NCBI GenBank assembly: GCA_023269675.1 | Contig: JAHFSX010000018.1 | Span: 1-64,000 of the forward strand | Origin: Verrucomicrobiota bacterium | GTDB lineage: Bacteria > Verrucomicrobiota > Kiritimatiellia > RFP12 > UBA1067 | Length of the DNA: 64,000 nt | Direction: 5' to 3' | Part shown: one piece after another, positions 34,090 through 43,420 of the stretch | Numbering within the stretch: the stretch's first letter is position 1 | How the letters are laid out: each line of letters begins with the position of its first letter | Program-made: the position numbers and the translations under genes | Notes under the pieces: generated by a model | Database searches by the model: none | Seen by the model: the letters and a program-made list of their open reading frames with translations, nothing else | Told to the model about the DNA's origin: nothing

Positions 34090-35982
34090 ATGAATACACC
34101 TGTCGCTTCACGCAGACTCTGGCTGACTCACACCGCGGCGGTCCTGACCGCATGCTCGGCCTTCGCCGCCGCGCCCGAAGCCATCCCGGACCCGCGCCAC
34201 ATCGCGACCGGCTGGGTCATCCCCAGCAACCACTACGCCGACCAGCCCTACATCGTGAAGACCGACGACGGCGCGTGGCTGTGCGCCATCACCACCGGCA
34301 GCGGGGTTGAGGGCGCGCCCGGCCAGCACGTGGTCTCGATGCGCAGCACCAACCAGGGCAAAACATGGGACCCGCCCGTGGACGTCGAGCCCGCCGTCGG
34401 CCCCGAGGCCTCCTACGCCGTGCTGCTCAAGGTGCCCTACGGCCGCGTCTACTGCTTCTACAATCACAACACCGACCGCGTCCCCGAGGTGAAGCGCGAG
34501 GACGGCGGCGTGTATAAGCGCGTGGATTCGCTCGGCCACTACGTCTTCAAATACTCCGACGACCACGGCCGCACCTGGTCCGCGCAGCGCACCGACATCC
34601 CCATGCGCGAGTTCGACTGCGACCGCACCAACGCCTACGGCGGCCAGCTCAAGTTCTTCTGGAACGTGGGCCGCCCGCTGATCCTCGGCGACGCGGCGCT
34701 CTGCGTGATCCACAAGGTCGGAGCCATGGGCGCGGGCTTCTTCGCGCAGTCGGAGGGTGCCTTCCTCAAGAGCCCCAACCTCCTGACCGAGCGCGACCCC
34801 GCCAAAATCACCTTCGCGACCCTGCCCGAAGGCACCGTCGGCCTGCGCACCCCTCCCGGCGGCGGACGCGTTTCCGAAGAGCAGAGCGTCGTCCCGCTCA
34901 GCGACGGCTCGCTCTACTGCGTCTACCGCACCATCGACGGCTGGCCCGCATGCTCCTACAGCCGCGACGGCGCCCGCACCTGGAGCACACCCGCCTACAA
35001 GAGCTACACGCCCGGCGGCCCGCGCGTCAAGCACCCGCGCGCCGCCAACTTCGTCTGGAAGTGTTCCAACGGCAAGTTCCTCTACTGGTACCACAACCAC
35101 GGCGGACGCTTCGTCGGCGAACTCGGCGCGAACGGCAAGGACGGCCGCAGCCCGTACGACGACCGCAACCCCGCCTGGCTTATGGCCGGACGCGAGACCG
35201 ACACGCCGCAGGGCCGCATGATCGAGTGGTCGCAGCCCGAAATCCTGCTCTACGACGACGACCCCTACATCCGCATGAGCTACCCCGACCTCGTGGAGGA
35301 GAACGGCGCCTTCTTCATCACCGAGACCCAGAAGACCGTCGGACACACCCACGCCATTTCACCCGCGCTGACCGACGGACTCTTCAGCCAGTGGGACGCC
35401 CGAACCGTGGCCACCAACGGCCTGGTCCTGAACCTCTCCTCCCGTAAGGCGCTCATGCCCGCCCGGACCGCCATGCCCAAATTGCCCGCCCTGAACCGGC
35501 GCGACACGAAATCCGAAGACCAGCGCGGCCAGGACCTGCGCGCGGGCTTCAGCCTCGACTTCTGGCTGAAGCTCGACGCGCTCACGCCAGGACAGCCCCT
35601 GATCGACAGCCGCGACGCCGAAGGCAAAGGCATCCTCGTCGCCACCGCCGAGGACGGCGCGCTCCGCATCACCCTCAATGACGGCCGCAGCGAGGCCGCC
35701 TGGTCCAGCGACCGCGAACTCCTGCAGGCCGGCAAAACCCATCACGCCGTGGTCACCGTGGACGGCGGCCCCAAGATCATCACCTTCGTGGTGGACGGCA
35801 CGCTCTGCGACGGCGGCGACCAGCGCCAGTTCGGCTGGGGCCGCTTCAGCCCCGACCTGCGCACGCCCGCCGGCTCCGCGACCCTCGCGATCGCCCCCGC
35901 GGTGCAGTCGCTCCGCCTTTACAACCGCGCCCTGCGCACCAGCGAGGCGGTCGGGAACTTCAAGGCGGGCGTTCAGCCGTGA
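34090..35982 (+). CDS. Secreted sialidase-fold (BNR/Asp-box) protein with C-terminal LamG
   Basis: A signal peptide is followed by a six-bladed beta-propeller of the sialidase superfamily. Asp-box-like turns are visible at MRSTNQGKTWDPP, YSDDHGRTWSAQ and YSRDGARTWSTP. A LamG domain occupies about residues 475-625 (GFSLDFWLKLDALTP to SLRLYNRALRTSEAVG). The propeller shares the fold of sialidases, but I cannot place the arginine triad, so sialidase activity is not claimed. It probably acts on extracellular glycans. The next gene begins 88 bp downstream, across a palindromic repeat. Confidence 0.78.
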   Translation: MNTPVASRRLWLTHTAAVLTACSAFAAAPEAIPDPRHIATGWVIPSNHYADQPYIVKTDDGAWLCAITTGSGVEGAPGQHVVSMRSTNQGKTWDPPVDVEPAVGPEASYAVLLKVPYGRVYCFYNHNTDRVPEVKREDGGVYKRVDSLGHYVFKYSDDHGRTWSAQRTDIPMREFDCDRTNAYGGQLKFFWNVGRPLILGDAALCVIHKVGAMGAGFFAQSEGAFLKSPNLLTERDPAKITFATLPEGTVGLRTPPGGGRVSEEQSVVPLSDGSLYCVYRTIDGWPACSYSRDGARTWSTPAYKSYTPGGPRVKHPRAANFVWKCSNGKFLYWYHNHGGRFVGELGANGKDGRSPYDDRNPAWLMAGRETDTPQGRMIEWSQPEILLYDDDPYIRMSYPDLVEENGAFFITETQKTVGHTHAISPALTDGLFSQWDARTVATNGLVLNLSSRKALMPARTAMPKLPALNRRDTKSEDQRGQDLRAGFSLDFWLKLDALTPGQPLIDSRDAEGKGILVATAEDGALRITLNDGRSEAAWSSDRELLQAGKTHHAVVTVDGGPKIITFVVDGTLCDGGDQRQFGWGRFSPDLRTPAGSATLAIAPAVQSLRLYNRALRTSEAVGNFKAGVQP

Positions 35983-35991
35983 GATCTCCGC

Positions 35992-36056
35992 ATGTTGTGC
36001 CGGCTTCAGCCGGCAACGCGACAATGACGAACCGCCGCCTGAAGGCGGTACAACAT
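35992..36056. repeat. Double-palindrome repeat element (65 bp)
   Basis: The short terminal inverted repeats ATGTTGT (35992-35998) and ACAACAT (36050-36056) enclose two 14-bp palindromes, CCGGCTTCAGCCGG and CCGCCTGAAGGCGG, with a ~25-bp middle. It occupies nearly all the space between a stop codon at 35982 and the start codon at 36071. The architecture matches the inner part of the 29675-29835 element. Confidence 0.75.
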
Positions 36057-36070
36057 ACCCGGCACTTTTC

Positions 36071-38551
36071 ATGAAAACCACGCTCCTCACACTCGCGCTC
36101 CTCGCGCTCTACTCCCTCGCCGCCGAGCTACCGCTCGTCTCTTTCGATTTCGAGGGGACCCTCGTCAACGCGGGCTCGCTGGGCGGAGAGGGCCGCTTCC
36201 AAACCTACGCGCAGGGCGAGGATCCGGTGTTCGGCGCCGGCCCGTTCGGCCGCTGCCTCGACCTGACGGCCGCCAGCCGCCACGGCGGAACAGCACCCAA
36301 CGATCCGCCCGCCGGCGGCGCCGTGCTCTTCCGCGACGCCGCGCTGGACACGCTCGACAGCTTCACGCTGGTGCTCTGGGCGCGGCAGAACCCGCTCGCG
36401 CAAGGCTCCAACGCCCGCCTGCTCCACAAGCCCGGCGCGTGGGATCTGACGGCGCACCCCTCCGGCCTCTCGCTGGCACTCGGACCAGACGCCGTCAAAA
36501 TGCCCTACCTGCTGACCGGTCCCGCCAGACTCAACCTCGCCGCCACCTGGTGCTTCTTCGCCGTGGCCGTGACCCCGCAGACCGTAACCGCCTTTGTCGG
36601 CAGCCGGCAGCAGCCGCTCACGCGGGCGGGCGCCGCGCCGCGCCATGATGCGGGCGCGGCCTCCGCCGGCGAACTGGCGCTGGGTAACTTCGGCGCCATC
36701 CGGCCCTTCAACGGCTGGCTGGACCGCGTGCGCGTCTGCCGCGGCGCGCTGGACGAAGCCTCGCTCCGCGCGCTCTTCGAGGCGGACCTGGCCTCCGCCG
36801 AGGAAATCGCCGCGCCGCCCGTCGCCGACCTGGGACGCGCGCCCGCGACCAACCACCTGTTCCGCCTGGCGCCCTCCGCCATCCCCTTCTCCACGCGTTG
36901 GCAGCGCACGAATTCCCTCGACGTGATGCAGGCCTTCCACGCCACGCACTGCCTCTGGGTCTATGGCAACGAAAACAACTTCGTCCGCCGGATCCAAACT
37001 ATGGGCCTCTTCTATCAGGGCACACTCAACGGCCTGCAGGGCCAGGAGCACGCCACCACGAACCGGACGGCGCAGGGCGACGCCTCGGGCCGCCACGAGG
37101 ACCTGGACGGCAACAAGAACACGCCCCACTGGATGGTGACCTTCGGCCCCAAGACCTTCACGGGCTGCTGCAACCATCCCGCCTTCCGCCAGCTTTTCTT
37201 CGGCGAGGCCCGGCGCCTGGTCGCTGCGGGCGTCGACTCGATCCACGTGGACGACTGGGAGATGAACGCGAGCTGGGTCCGCAGCGCGGGCGTCTGTTTC
37301 TGCGACGTCTGCCGCAGCGGCTTCCGCGAGTGGCTGGCCCGCCGCTGCACGCTCGAAGAGCTGAAGGGCCTGGGCATCGAGGACGTCGCCGCGTTCGACT
37401 ACCGCGCGCACCTCAAGCGGCACGGCGTGCCCGACGCCGCGGCCTACCGCGCGCGCTACCGCACCTTGCCGCTGACCCCGCAGTTCACCGACTTCCAGAT
37501 CGAGAGCATGCGCGCCTTTTTCAGGGAGTTCCGCCAGCGGCTCGACGCCTGGTCGCCGGAGAAGTACATCCCCGTCTCGGTCAACGGCCTCCTCACCCCG
37601 CTGCGTCCCGACCATGTGCTCTACGGTGTGGACGTGATCGACTTCCTGCAGGGGGAATCCTCGCTGAACGCCGAGTACCAGACGCCCAACGAATATGTCT
37701 TCGGCGCCAAGATCGCGGAGGCCGCGGGCCTCACGCAGGTGGTCTCGCCCATTCCGCGCAGCACCGCGCGCACCCGCGCCGCGCTCGCCACCACCTACGC
37801 GCTCGGCCAGCCCTATCTCGTGCCGTGGGACCTCTACATGGGCAGCGACGCCAGCGGCATCCAGCCGCGCTACTTCGGCACGCGCGAGCAGTACGGCGAC
37901 CTCTACGACTTCGTGCGCGACCGCCGCGCCCTGCTGGACACGCACGTGTCCGCCGCCGAGGTGGGCGTGCTGATCAACGGCGACCTGCCGGGCGCGGCCA
38001 CCGAAGCCTTCTGCCGCCAGCTCGCCGCGCGCCAGATCCCCTTCCACATCCTCCTCGGCGCCAGCCGCTACGCGCGCGTGCCGCTGCGGGCCGACGACCT
38101 GCGGACGCTCCGCCTGCTGGTCGAGCTCAGCCCCGCGGCCACCTTCTGCGCCGAGGACCGGGCCGTGCTGCAGGCCGCGCGCGCCTCCGGCCTGACGCGC
38201 TTCGTCCCCGCCTCCGCCGACGTGGCGAAGTCCTGCCGCCTGCTGGAGCTGGATCTGCTGCGCCTCGAAGGCCCGGAGGACCTCTACGCCTTCTTGCGCG
38301 TGAACCGCGGCGCGCGGTCGGCCGCGATCCACGTGGTGAACTGGAACCTCGCGCCCGACGGCGAGCGCGCCGAGACGTATCGGAACGCGACGGTCACGCT
38401 TCTCCACCCTGAACGCTGGGGCGCGCTCGCGCACGTCGTGTGGCACGAACCCGGCCGTCCCTCCGTCATCCTCGTGCCGGAACGTCATGCCGACTCCATC
38501 CGCCTGACCCTGCCGCAGGTCACGACCTGGGGCATCATCGAAATCCGCTAG
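36071..38551 (+). CDS. Secreted LamG - TIM-barrel glycosidase-like protein
   Basis: The ATG at 36071 starts a signal peptide (TLLTLALLALYSLAAE); the longer frame from 35678 is a shadow of the preceding gene. A LamG domain spans about residues 20-245. A barrel domain follows, with GVDSIHVDDWEMN, a Cys cluster in VCFCDVCRSGFREWL, and PVSVNGLLTP. The VDD and CxCxxC-xxxF pattern is that of hypothetical glycosyl hydrolases related to GH42-like and GHL6 proteins. The C-terminal third resembles a trimerisation-type alpha/beta domain plus a beta-sandwich. Substrate unknown. It begins 88 bp after the propeller gene and ends 9 bp before the next. Confidence 0.75.
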   Translation: MKTTLLTLALLALYSLAAELPLVSFDFEGTLVNAGSLGGEGRFQTYAQGEDPVFGAGPFGRCLDLTAASRHGGTAPNDPPAGGAVLFRDAALDTLDSFTLVLWARQNPLAQGSNARLLHKPGAWDLTAHPSGLSLALGPDAVKMPYLLTGPARLNLAATWCFFAVAVTPQTVTAFVGSRQQPLTRAGAAPRHDAGAASAGELALGNFGAIRPFNGWLDRVRVCRGALDEASLRALFEADLASAEEIAAPPVADLGRAPATNHLFRLAPSAIPFSTRWQRTNSLDVMQAFHATHCLWVYGNENNFVRRIQTMGLFYQGTLNGLQGQEHATTNRTAQGDASGRHEDLDGNKNTPHWMVTFGPKTFTGCCNHPAFRQLFFGEARRLVAAGVDSIHVDDWEMNASWVRSAGVCFCDVCRSGFREWLARRCTLEELKGLGIEDVAAFDYRAHLKRHGVPDAAAYRARYRTLPLTPQFTDFQIESMRAFFREFRQRLDAWSPEKYIPVSVNGLLTPLRPDHVLYGVDVIDFLQGESSLNAEYQTPNEYVFGAKIAEAAGLTQVVSPIPRSTARTRAALATTYALGQPYLVPWDLYMGSDASGIQPRYFGTREQYGDLYDFVRDRRALLDTHVSAAEVGVLINGDLPGAATEAFCRQLAARQIPFHILLGASRYARVPLRADDLRTLRLLVELSPAATFCAEDRAVLQAARASGLTRFVPASADVAKSCRLLELDLLRLEGPEDLYAFLRVNRGARSAAIHVVNWNLAPDGERAETYRNATVTLLHPERWGALAHVVWHEPGRPSVILVPERHADSIRLTLPQVTTWGIIEIR

Positions 38552-38560
38552 GCCTACCCC

Positions 38561-40912
38561 ATGGACAACACGCACCGCCCGCGCAGATTTTCACTTCGCC
38601 CTCTCCTTCTGATCGCCCTCGGCAGGGCGGCGCTGGTGCACGCCGACACCGCCTGGCGGGACTACGCCGTCTACCAGCCGACCGTCGAGCGCGCCTTCGT
38701 CTGCGACGCCACCGCCCAGAAGCTGCGCTATAACCACGACAGCAGCGTCGCCTGGTTCGGCGGCCGCTGGTTCTGTCTCTGGAACGCCAACTCCATTCCC
38801 GAAGAGGGCGCGCCCGGCCAGCTCAACTATGTGAGCACGAGCAGCGACGGCCTGGCGTGGTCGGAACCCCGTCCCGCCTTCTCCGACCCGGACCTGTGCG
38901 CCAACCCGGTGCCTTGTCCGAAAGGCACGCAGTGGCAGCCGGACCTGATCGTGGTCAGTAACCGTCTGTGGTGCGTCTGGAGCCAGGCTTCAAAGGACGA
39001 GCACAACGGCTGTTATCTCTCCTTGCTGGAAAGCCCGGACGGCAAGTGGACCAACCGCCTGCTGACCTGGGAGGGCAAAGCCGATCCCGTCATCGACGGC
39101 AAAACCTACAGGCTCTTTCCCACGCAGAATCCGGTCCGGCTCAGCACCGGCCGCGTGCTTGCCCCCGTCACCATGATGGGACCGGCCTCCGCCACGGCCC
39201 CCTCCAGCAAGTCCGGCTGGTACGGGCTCGAGAAGCGCAACAGCGTGCTCTACACCGACGACAGCGGCGCGACGTGGCGGGTCTCGCCCGGCACCGTGCT
39301 GCCCGGCCTCGACTGGCGCCAGTGGGAGCCGACCGTCTTCGAACAGCCGGACGGCTCGGTGATGATGTTCGCGCGCAACAACCTGATCCCCGCCTTCGAG
39401 AACGCCGCAGCCGCGCCCGCCCAAACGCTCACCTGGGCGCTCTCGAAAGACGGCGGCGCGACCTGGTCGCCGCAGGCCTTCGTGCCGCTGCAGACCGTCG
39501 TCTCGCGCATGCACGTCCTGCGCCAGGAAGGCTGCGACCGCTACCTGATGATCCACAACGACTGGCTGACCGGAACGTTCGGCACGGACCGCCGCAACCT
39601 CGCCCTCTTCGTCAACCGCGGCGGCGGCCTGGATTTCGTCGCGGGCACAGGGCTCACCGACACCGAGCGCGAGGTCGCCTATCCGCAGATGGCGCTGCAC
39701 GGCGACACCCTGCTGGCCTCCTACAGCCAAGGGCCCTGCGCCCTGCGCGGCATCAAGGCGGTGCGCGTCACGCCGCTGCCGGACCCGGAGCGGCTCTACC
39801 TCTACCCGCGCGCCAACCTGCCGGCCGCGGCGCGCTGCGCCGTCGCCGGCAACGCCCTGCACCTCGGCGGCGGCCGCGCGCTGACATGCCGCGCCGCGCC
39901 GCGGGTGTCGCCGGACGGACTCAGCTGCGCGGCCTGGATCAACCCCGAGGAGGACGGCGCGCTCTTCGACAACCGGAGCCCCGCCGGCGGTTTTGTCTGG
40001 GGACTTTCCGGCACCTGCTTCGTGCACCTCGGCGAGCCGGCCAGAAACATCCGCTCGACCCTGCGGGTGCTGAGCGGCCGCTGGAATTATGTCGGCCTGA
40101 CCCTCGATTACGCCCGCGGCAGCGTGACCTTCCACGTGAACGGGGAACACGAGCGCGTGACCTTCAAGCCGGGTTCCCGCACGATGGCCGGCACGTCGGC
40201 CACCCTGGCCGGCCCGAACCCCGCGACCAGCTCCCTGTCCGCATTCTCGGGTGCGCTCCGCTCCTTCGCGCTCTACGGCACCAACCGCCTCACGTACGCT
40301 GAGCACCGCCGCCTCTTCGAGCACCAGACGCTCACGACATCGCAGGCGCCGACCCTGCGGCTTGCGCCCGCGGACGCGGACGCGCTGGCCCGCGACTTCG
40401 TGATGCCGACCGCGGCGACCGTCGCGCCAGAAGCGGTGCAAAACGAAGCGATCGGCGGCCAGAGCGTCCTGCGCTTCACCGGCGCAGCCTCGGCAGGCAT
40501 CGAGCTGGCCGCCAACGAGCGCGCGCACGGCGACGCCGTCGAGCTCGAGCTCACTTTCCAGATCGAAAGCGGTGACGGACAAGTGATCTGTACCGCGGGC
40601 GACGCCAACCAGCCCGCGCGCGTGCGCGTCCGCGGCGGCGATCTCGTGCTGTGCGCCAACAGCCAGACGCAGACGTGCGGCCGCGTCACGGCCGGCGCGT
40701 GGCAGCGCCTCGCGCTGCGGACCCAGGGCAACGTCACGCGGGCCGCGCTGGACGGCCAGCCGGCCGTCGAGGTCCGGCACAGCCCCGAGGCCACGTGGCT
40801 CTACCTCGGCGAGGGCTACCGCCCCGCCGCGCCGGTCACCTGCGACACGGTGTTCCGCGTCGATGTGAAGTCGGTCAGATCAAGAATCGACACCCCCCGA
40901 GATTTGCCGTAG
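38561..40912 (+). CDS. Secreted sialidase-fold (Asp-box) protein with two LamG-like domains
   Basis: An N-terminal signal-anchor (FSLRPLLLIALGRAALVHAD) is followed by a beta-propeller at about residues 40-405. Asp-box turns are STSSDGLAWSEP, YTDDSGATWRVSP and LSKDGGATWSPQ. Residues ~420-600 form a LamG-like sandwich (LSCAAWINPEEDG to YGTNRLTYAEHRRLFE), and ~610-775 form a second beta-sandwich (VELELTFQIESGDGQVICT). It is the last gene of the 34.1-40.9 kb cluster, 9 bp after the barrel gene. It may be an exo-acting glycosidase or lyase; the substrate is not inferable. Confidence 0.78.
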   Translation: MDNTHRPRRFSLRPLLLIALGRAALVHADTAWRDYAVYQPTVERAFVCDATAQKLRYNHDSSVAWFGGRWFCLWNANSIPEEGAPGQLNYVSTSSDGLAWSEPRPAFSDPDLCANPVPCPKGTQWQPDLIVVSNRLWCVWSQASKDEHNGCYLSLLESPDGKWTNRLLTWEGKADPVIDGKTYRLFPTQNPVRLSTGRVLAPVTMMGPASATAPSSKSGWYGLEKRNSVLYTDDSGATWRVSPGTVLPGLDWRQWEPTVFEQPDGSVMMFARNNLIPAFENAAAAPAQTLTWALSKDGGATWSPQAFVPLQTVVSRMHVLRQEGCDRYLMIHNDWLTGTFGTDRRNLALFVNRGGGLDFVAGTGLTDTEREVAYPQMALHGDTLLASYSQGPCALRGIKAVRVTPLPDPERLYLYPRANLPAAARCAVAGNALHLGGGRALTCRAAPRVSPDGLSCAAWINPEEDGALFDNRSPAGGFVWGLSGTCFVHLGEPARNIRSTLRVLSGRWNYVGLTLDYARGSVTFHVNGEHERVTFKPGSRTMAGTSATLAGPNPATSSLSAFSGALRSFALYGTNRLTYAEHRRLFEHQTLTTSQAPTLRLAPADADALARDFVMPTAATVAPEAVQNEAIGGQSVLRFTGAASAGIELAANERAHGDAVELELTFQIESGDGQVICTAGDANQPARVRVRGGDLVLCANSQTQTCGRVTAGAWQRLALRTQGNVTRAALDGQPAVEVRHSPEATWLYLGEGYRPAAPVTCDTVFRVDVKSVRSRIDTPRDLP

Positions 40913-40941
40913 CCCTTTGGCAATGCCTGCCGGCCCCTTTC

Positions 40942-41057
40942 GAAAATGTACGAACTTCATTCGGCAGGGCGAGCGCTCCTGCGCCGCCGCTTAACGACAG
41001 AGAACGGCGGCACGGAGTGCTCGCCCTACCAACAATCCCTTTCGACTGGACATTTTC
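40942..41057. repeat. Nested hairpin repeat of the GGYAGGG family (116 bp)
   Basis: The inner arms begin GGCAGGGCGAGCGCTCC (40963) and end GGAGTGCTCGCCCTACC (41030), nearly complementary around a 15-bp loop. The outer short arms GAAAATGT (40942-40949) and ACATTTTC (41050-41057) are also inverted. It sits between convergent genes and occupies most of the 200-bp gap. Confidence 0.7.
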
Positions 41058-41112
41058 CGCAAAGAACCTTAGCGAGTGTGATTCAATAGTCCTCCGCGCC
41101 CACGGCGGACCC

Positions 41113-42657
41113 TCACGCCTCGTCGGCCGCGGCTTCCGAAACGTCAGGCACATCATCCTCCGGAACCTCGGAGGTCAGCAGGGCGGCGGCCTCGCCGACC
41201 GGCAGCTCCTGCACGTCCTTGAGCTTGCGGCCGACGGCCCGTGACCGGACTTTGGCCTTCTCGATGGTGTCGGAGGCCTGGGTCAGCTTCTTCTGCACCG
41301 CATCCAGAACGTCCCCGTACTTGGTCCACTCGGTCTTGACCGCGGCCAGCAGGTTCCAGACCTCGCTCGAGCGCTTCTGGATCGCCAGCGTGCGGAAGCC
41401 CATCTGCAGGCTGCTCAGGATGGACCAGAGGGTCGTCGGCCCCGCGATCACCACGCGGCGGTCGCGCTGGATCGTCTCAGCCAGGCCGGTCCGGCGGATG
41501 ACCTCCGCGAAGAGGCCCTCGATCGGCAGGAACAGGATCGCGAAGTCGGTGGTCTTGGGCGGGTTGAGGTACTTGTCGCAGATGTCGCCCGCGCAGGCCT
41601 TGACGCGGTTTTCGAGCTGCTTGCCGGCCGCCTCGACGCCGTCGGCATCCCCACGGTCCTGGGCCTCCAGCAGGCGCTGATAGTCCTCGACCGGGAACTT
41701 CGCGTCGATCGGGAGCCAGACGGTCTCGTCCTTGTCGGCGCTCTGCCCCGGCAGCTTGACCGCGAACTCGACGCGCTCGCCGCCGTCCTTGGTCGCCACG
41801 TTGACGGCGAACTGGTCGGGGTTGAGCACCTGCTCCAAGAGCGCGCCGAGCTGGACCTCGCCCCAGGTCCCGCGCGTCTTGACGTTGGTGAGCACCTTCT
41901 TGAGGTCGCCGACTCCCGTGGCCAGCGTCTGCATCTCGCCCAGCCCCTTGTGCACCTGCTCCAGCCGGTCGCTGACCTGTTTGAAGGACTCGCCCAGGCG
42001 CTTTTCCAGCGTGCCCTGGAGCTTCTCGTCCACCGTCTGGCGCATCTGCTCCAGCTGCTTGGCGTTGTCGTTCTGGAGGCTCTGGAGCTTCTCCTCCACC
42101 GTGCCCCGCACCGCCTCCAGCTTCTTCTCGTTCGACTCCTGCAGCTTGGCGATCGCCTCCGTCATGGTGTCGAGCTGGGCCTTCTGGATGCCGCCCAGGT
42201 CGCGCATGCGCTGCGCCATCTGCTCCCACTGCTTGGCGTTGTCGTTCTGCAGGCTCTGGAGCCGCTCCTCCACCGTGGCCCGGATCGCCTCCAGCTTCTT
42301 CTCGTTCGCTTCCGAAAGCTTCGCGATCGCCTCGGACATAGTGTCGAGCTGGGCCTTCTGCAGACCGGCGACGTCCCGCATGCGCTGCACCACGGAGTCG
42401 CCGAAGGTCTTGAACGCCTCCGTGAGCTCCTGCCGCTGCTCCCGCGCGGCCTGGCCCAGCTCGCCGCGGTTGAGGGCCACCTCGGCCCGGACCGTCTGTT
42501 CCGTGCGCGCCTGCGCCTTCTCGAACGCCTCCAGCCGGGAGGCGAGCATGGGGTCCCCGGTCCGCGCACCCCGTTTCAGGAGCACGAGCAAAAGCGCCAC
42601 GGTACTGACAAGCAGTCCGACAGCCAGCAGCAACAGCATATCAGTCACGCAAAACAT
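41113..42657 (-). CDS. rmuC: RmuC-family protein
   Basis: An N-terminal membrane span (MLLLLAVGLLVSTVALLLVLL) is followed by ~220 residues of coiled coil that contain near-identical tandem units (KAQLDTM.EAIAKL and SLQNDNAKQ.EQM each appear twice). The RmuC domain follows (RGTWGEVQLGALLEQVL, FVAVNVATKDGG-like region, LPIDAKFPVEDYQRLLEA, AILFLPIEGLFAEV). RmuC proteins have a nuclease-like fold and limit certain DNA rearrangements. The start is uncertain: the ATG at 42657 follows GGAGAGG closely, and a GTG nine bases later is an alternative. The 330-bp gap 42658-42987 upstream shows nothing I can support. Confidence 0.92.
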   Translation of the reverse strand: MFCVTDMLLLLAVGLLVSTVALLLVLLKRGARTGDPMLASRLEAFEKAQARTEQTVRAEVALNRGELGQAAREQRQELTEAFKTFGDSVVQRMRDVAGLQKAQLDTMSEAIAKLSEANEKKLEAIRATVEERLQSLQNDNAKQWEQMAQRMRDLGGIQKAQLDTMTEAIAKLQESNEKKLEAVRGTVEEKLQSLQNDNAKQLEQMRQTVDEKLQGTLEKRLGESFKQVSDRLEQVHKGLGEMQTLATGVGDLKKVLTNVKTRGTWGEVQLGALLEQVLNPDQFAVNVATKDGGERVEFAVKLPGQSADKDETVWLPIDAKFPVEDYQRLLEAQDRGDADGVEAAGKQLENRVKACAGDICDKYLNPPKTTDFAILFLPIEGLFAEVIRRTGLAETIQRDRRVVIAGPTTLWSILSSLQMGFRTLAIQKRSSEVWNLLAAVKTEWTKYGDVLDAVQKKLTQASDTIEKAKVRSRAVGRKLKDVQELPVGEAAALLTSEVPEDDVPDVSEAAADEA

Positions 42658-42987
42658 CCTCTCCAAACAAAGAACCACCCGCCGTGTCATTTTGGGCAGA
42701 AAACCCTGCCCGCCCAAACCCGCACCCGGCAGCCACAGGTTCTAATCCCCGCTTACCTTTTTCGTGCGGCATGATAACACGCGCTTTTAACGGGCTTCAA
42801 GCCGTATCGCCGCCGAACCCCCGCGTCCGCCACGGTACAGGCCCGCTTCAGCGCAGGCTGGTTAGGGTAAAGGCTGAGTGCTTTTTAAGAGAAATCCGAC
42901 CATTGCGGGGCCATCTGGTTTGTGAGAGACTTTTTTCAGTGAGTTTCGCTTCTGGAGCCAGACGTCAAACAGGGGGAACCGTGAACC

Positions 42988-43392
42988 ATGAAAACCATCG
43001 ATGTCCACGAAGAATCAGTATGGGTGACGGATAATGACGGCGCGGAATACACCGTCTCGGTGCCGTTCGCCAATCCGCGCTTGCCGCTCAGCGCGCTCAC
43101 CGTCCTGATGGTCTGTGACGGGAGGGACTTCACGCCCGCGGACCGCGAAAACGCCCAGCAGCGCCTCGATGCCCTTCCGCAACGGCTGGACAGCATCTTC
43201 GCGCAGATGATGGGCCTTCTGGGGGTCAGCGCGGTCCGTGAGCTCCAGGCGGCCAAGGGCACCCCCACGCTGATGCTTCATGCGGGCAATCCGAGCCGCT
43301 GGATATTTGCCATGGATACCGTGCCTCAAGCCTCCAGCCTCTTTGTCGAGTGGGAGCACGATCAGATCGTCGGCGTGTGGATCTCGGGCTAA
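42988..43392 (+). CDS. Small protein of unknown function
   Basis: The 134-residue protein begins MKTIDVHEESVWVTD after a CAGGGGGAA site. It is predicted to be soluble, with a beta-rich start, a central helix (ENAQQRLDALPQRLDSIF) and a beta C-terminus. There is no signal peptide and no family I recognise. It runs convergently into the transglutaminase gene, 28 bp away. Confidence 0.6.
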   Translation: MKTIDVHEESVWVTDNDGAEYTVSVPFANPRLPLSALTVLMVCDGRDFTPADRENAQQRLDALPQRLDSIFAQMMGLLGVSAVRELQAAKGTPTLMLHAGNPSRWIFAMDTVPQASSLFVEWEHDQIVGVWISG

Positions 43393-43420
43393 GCCCCTCG
43401 GCGGCGCCCAGCGGGAGACC

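Noticed and set aside
34090..35982. True sialidase (NanH) assignment
   Set aside because: Asp-box-like turns support only the propeller fold; the arginine triad and nucleophile could not be placed.
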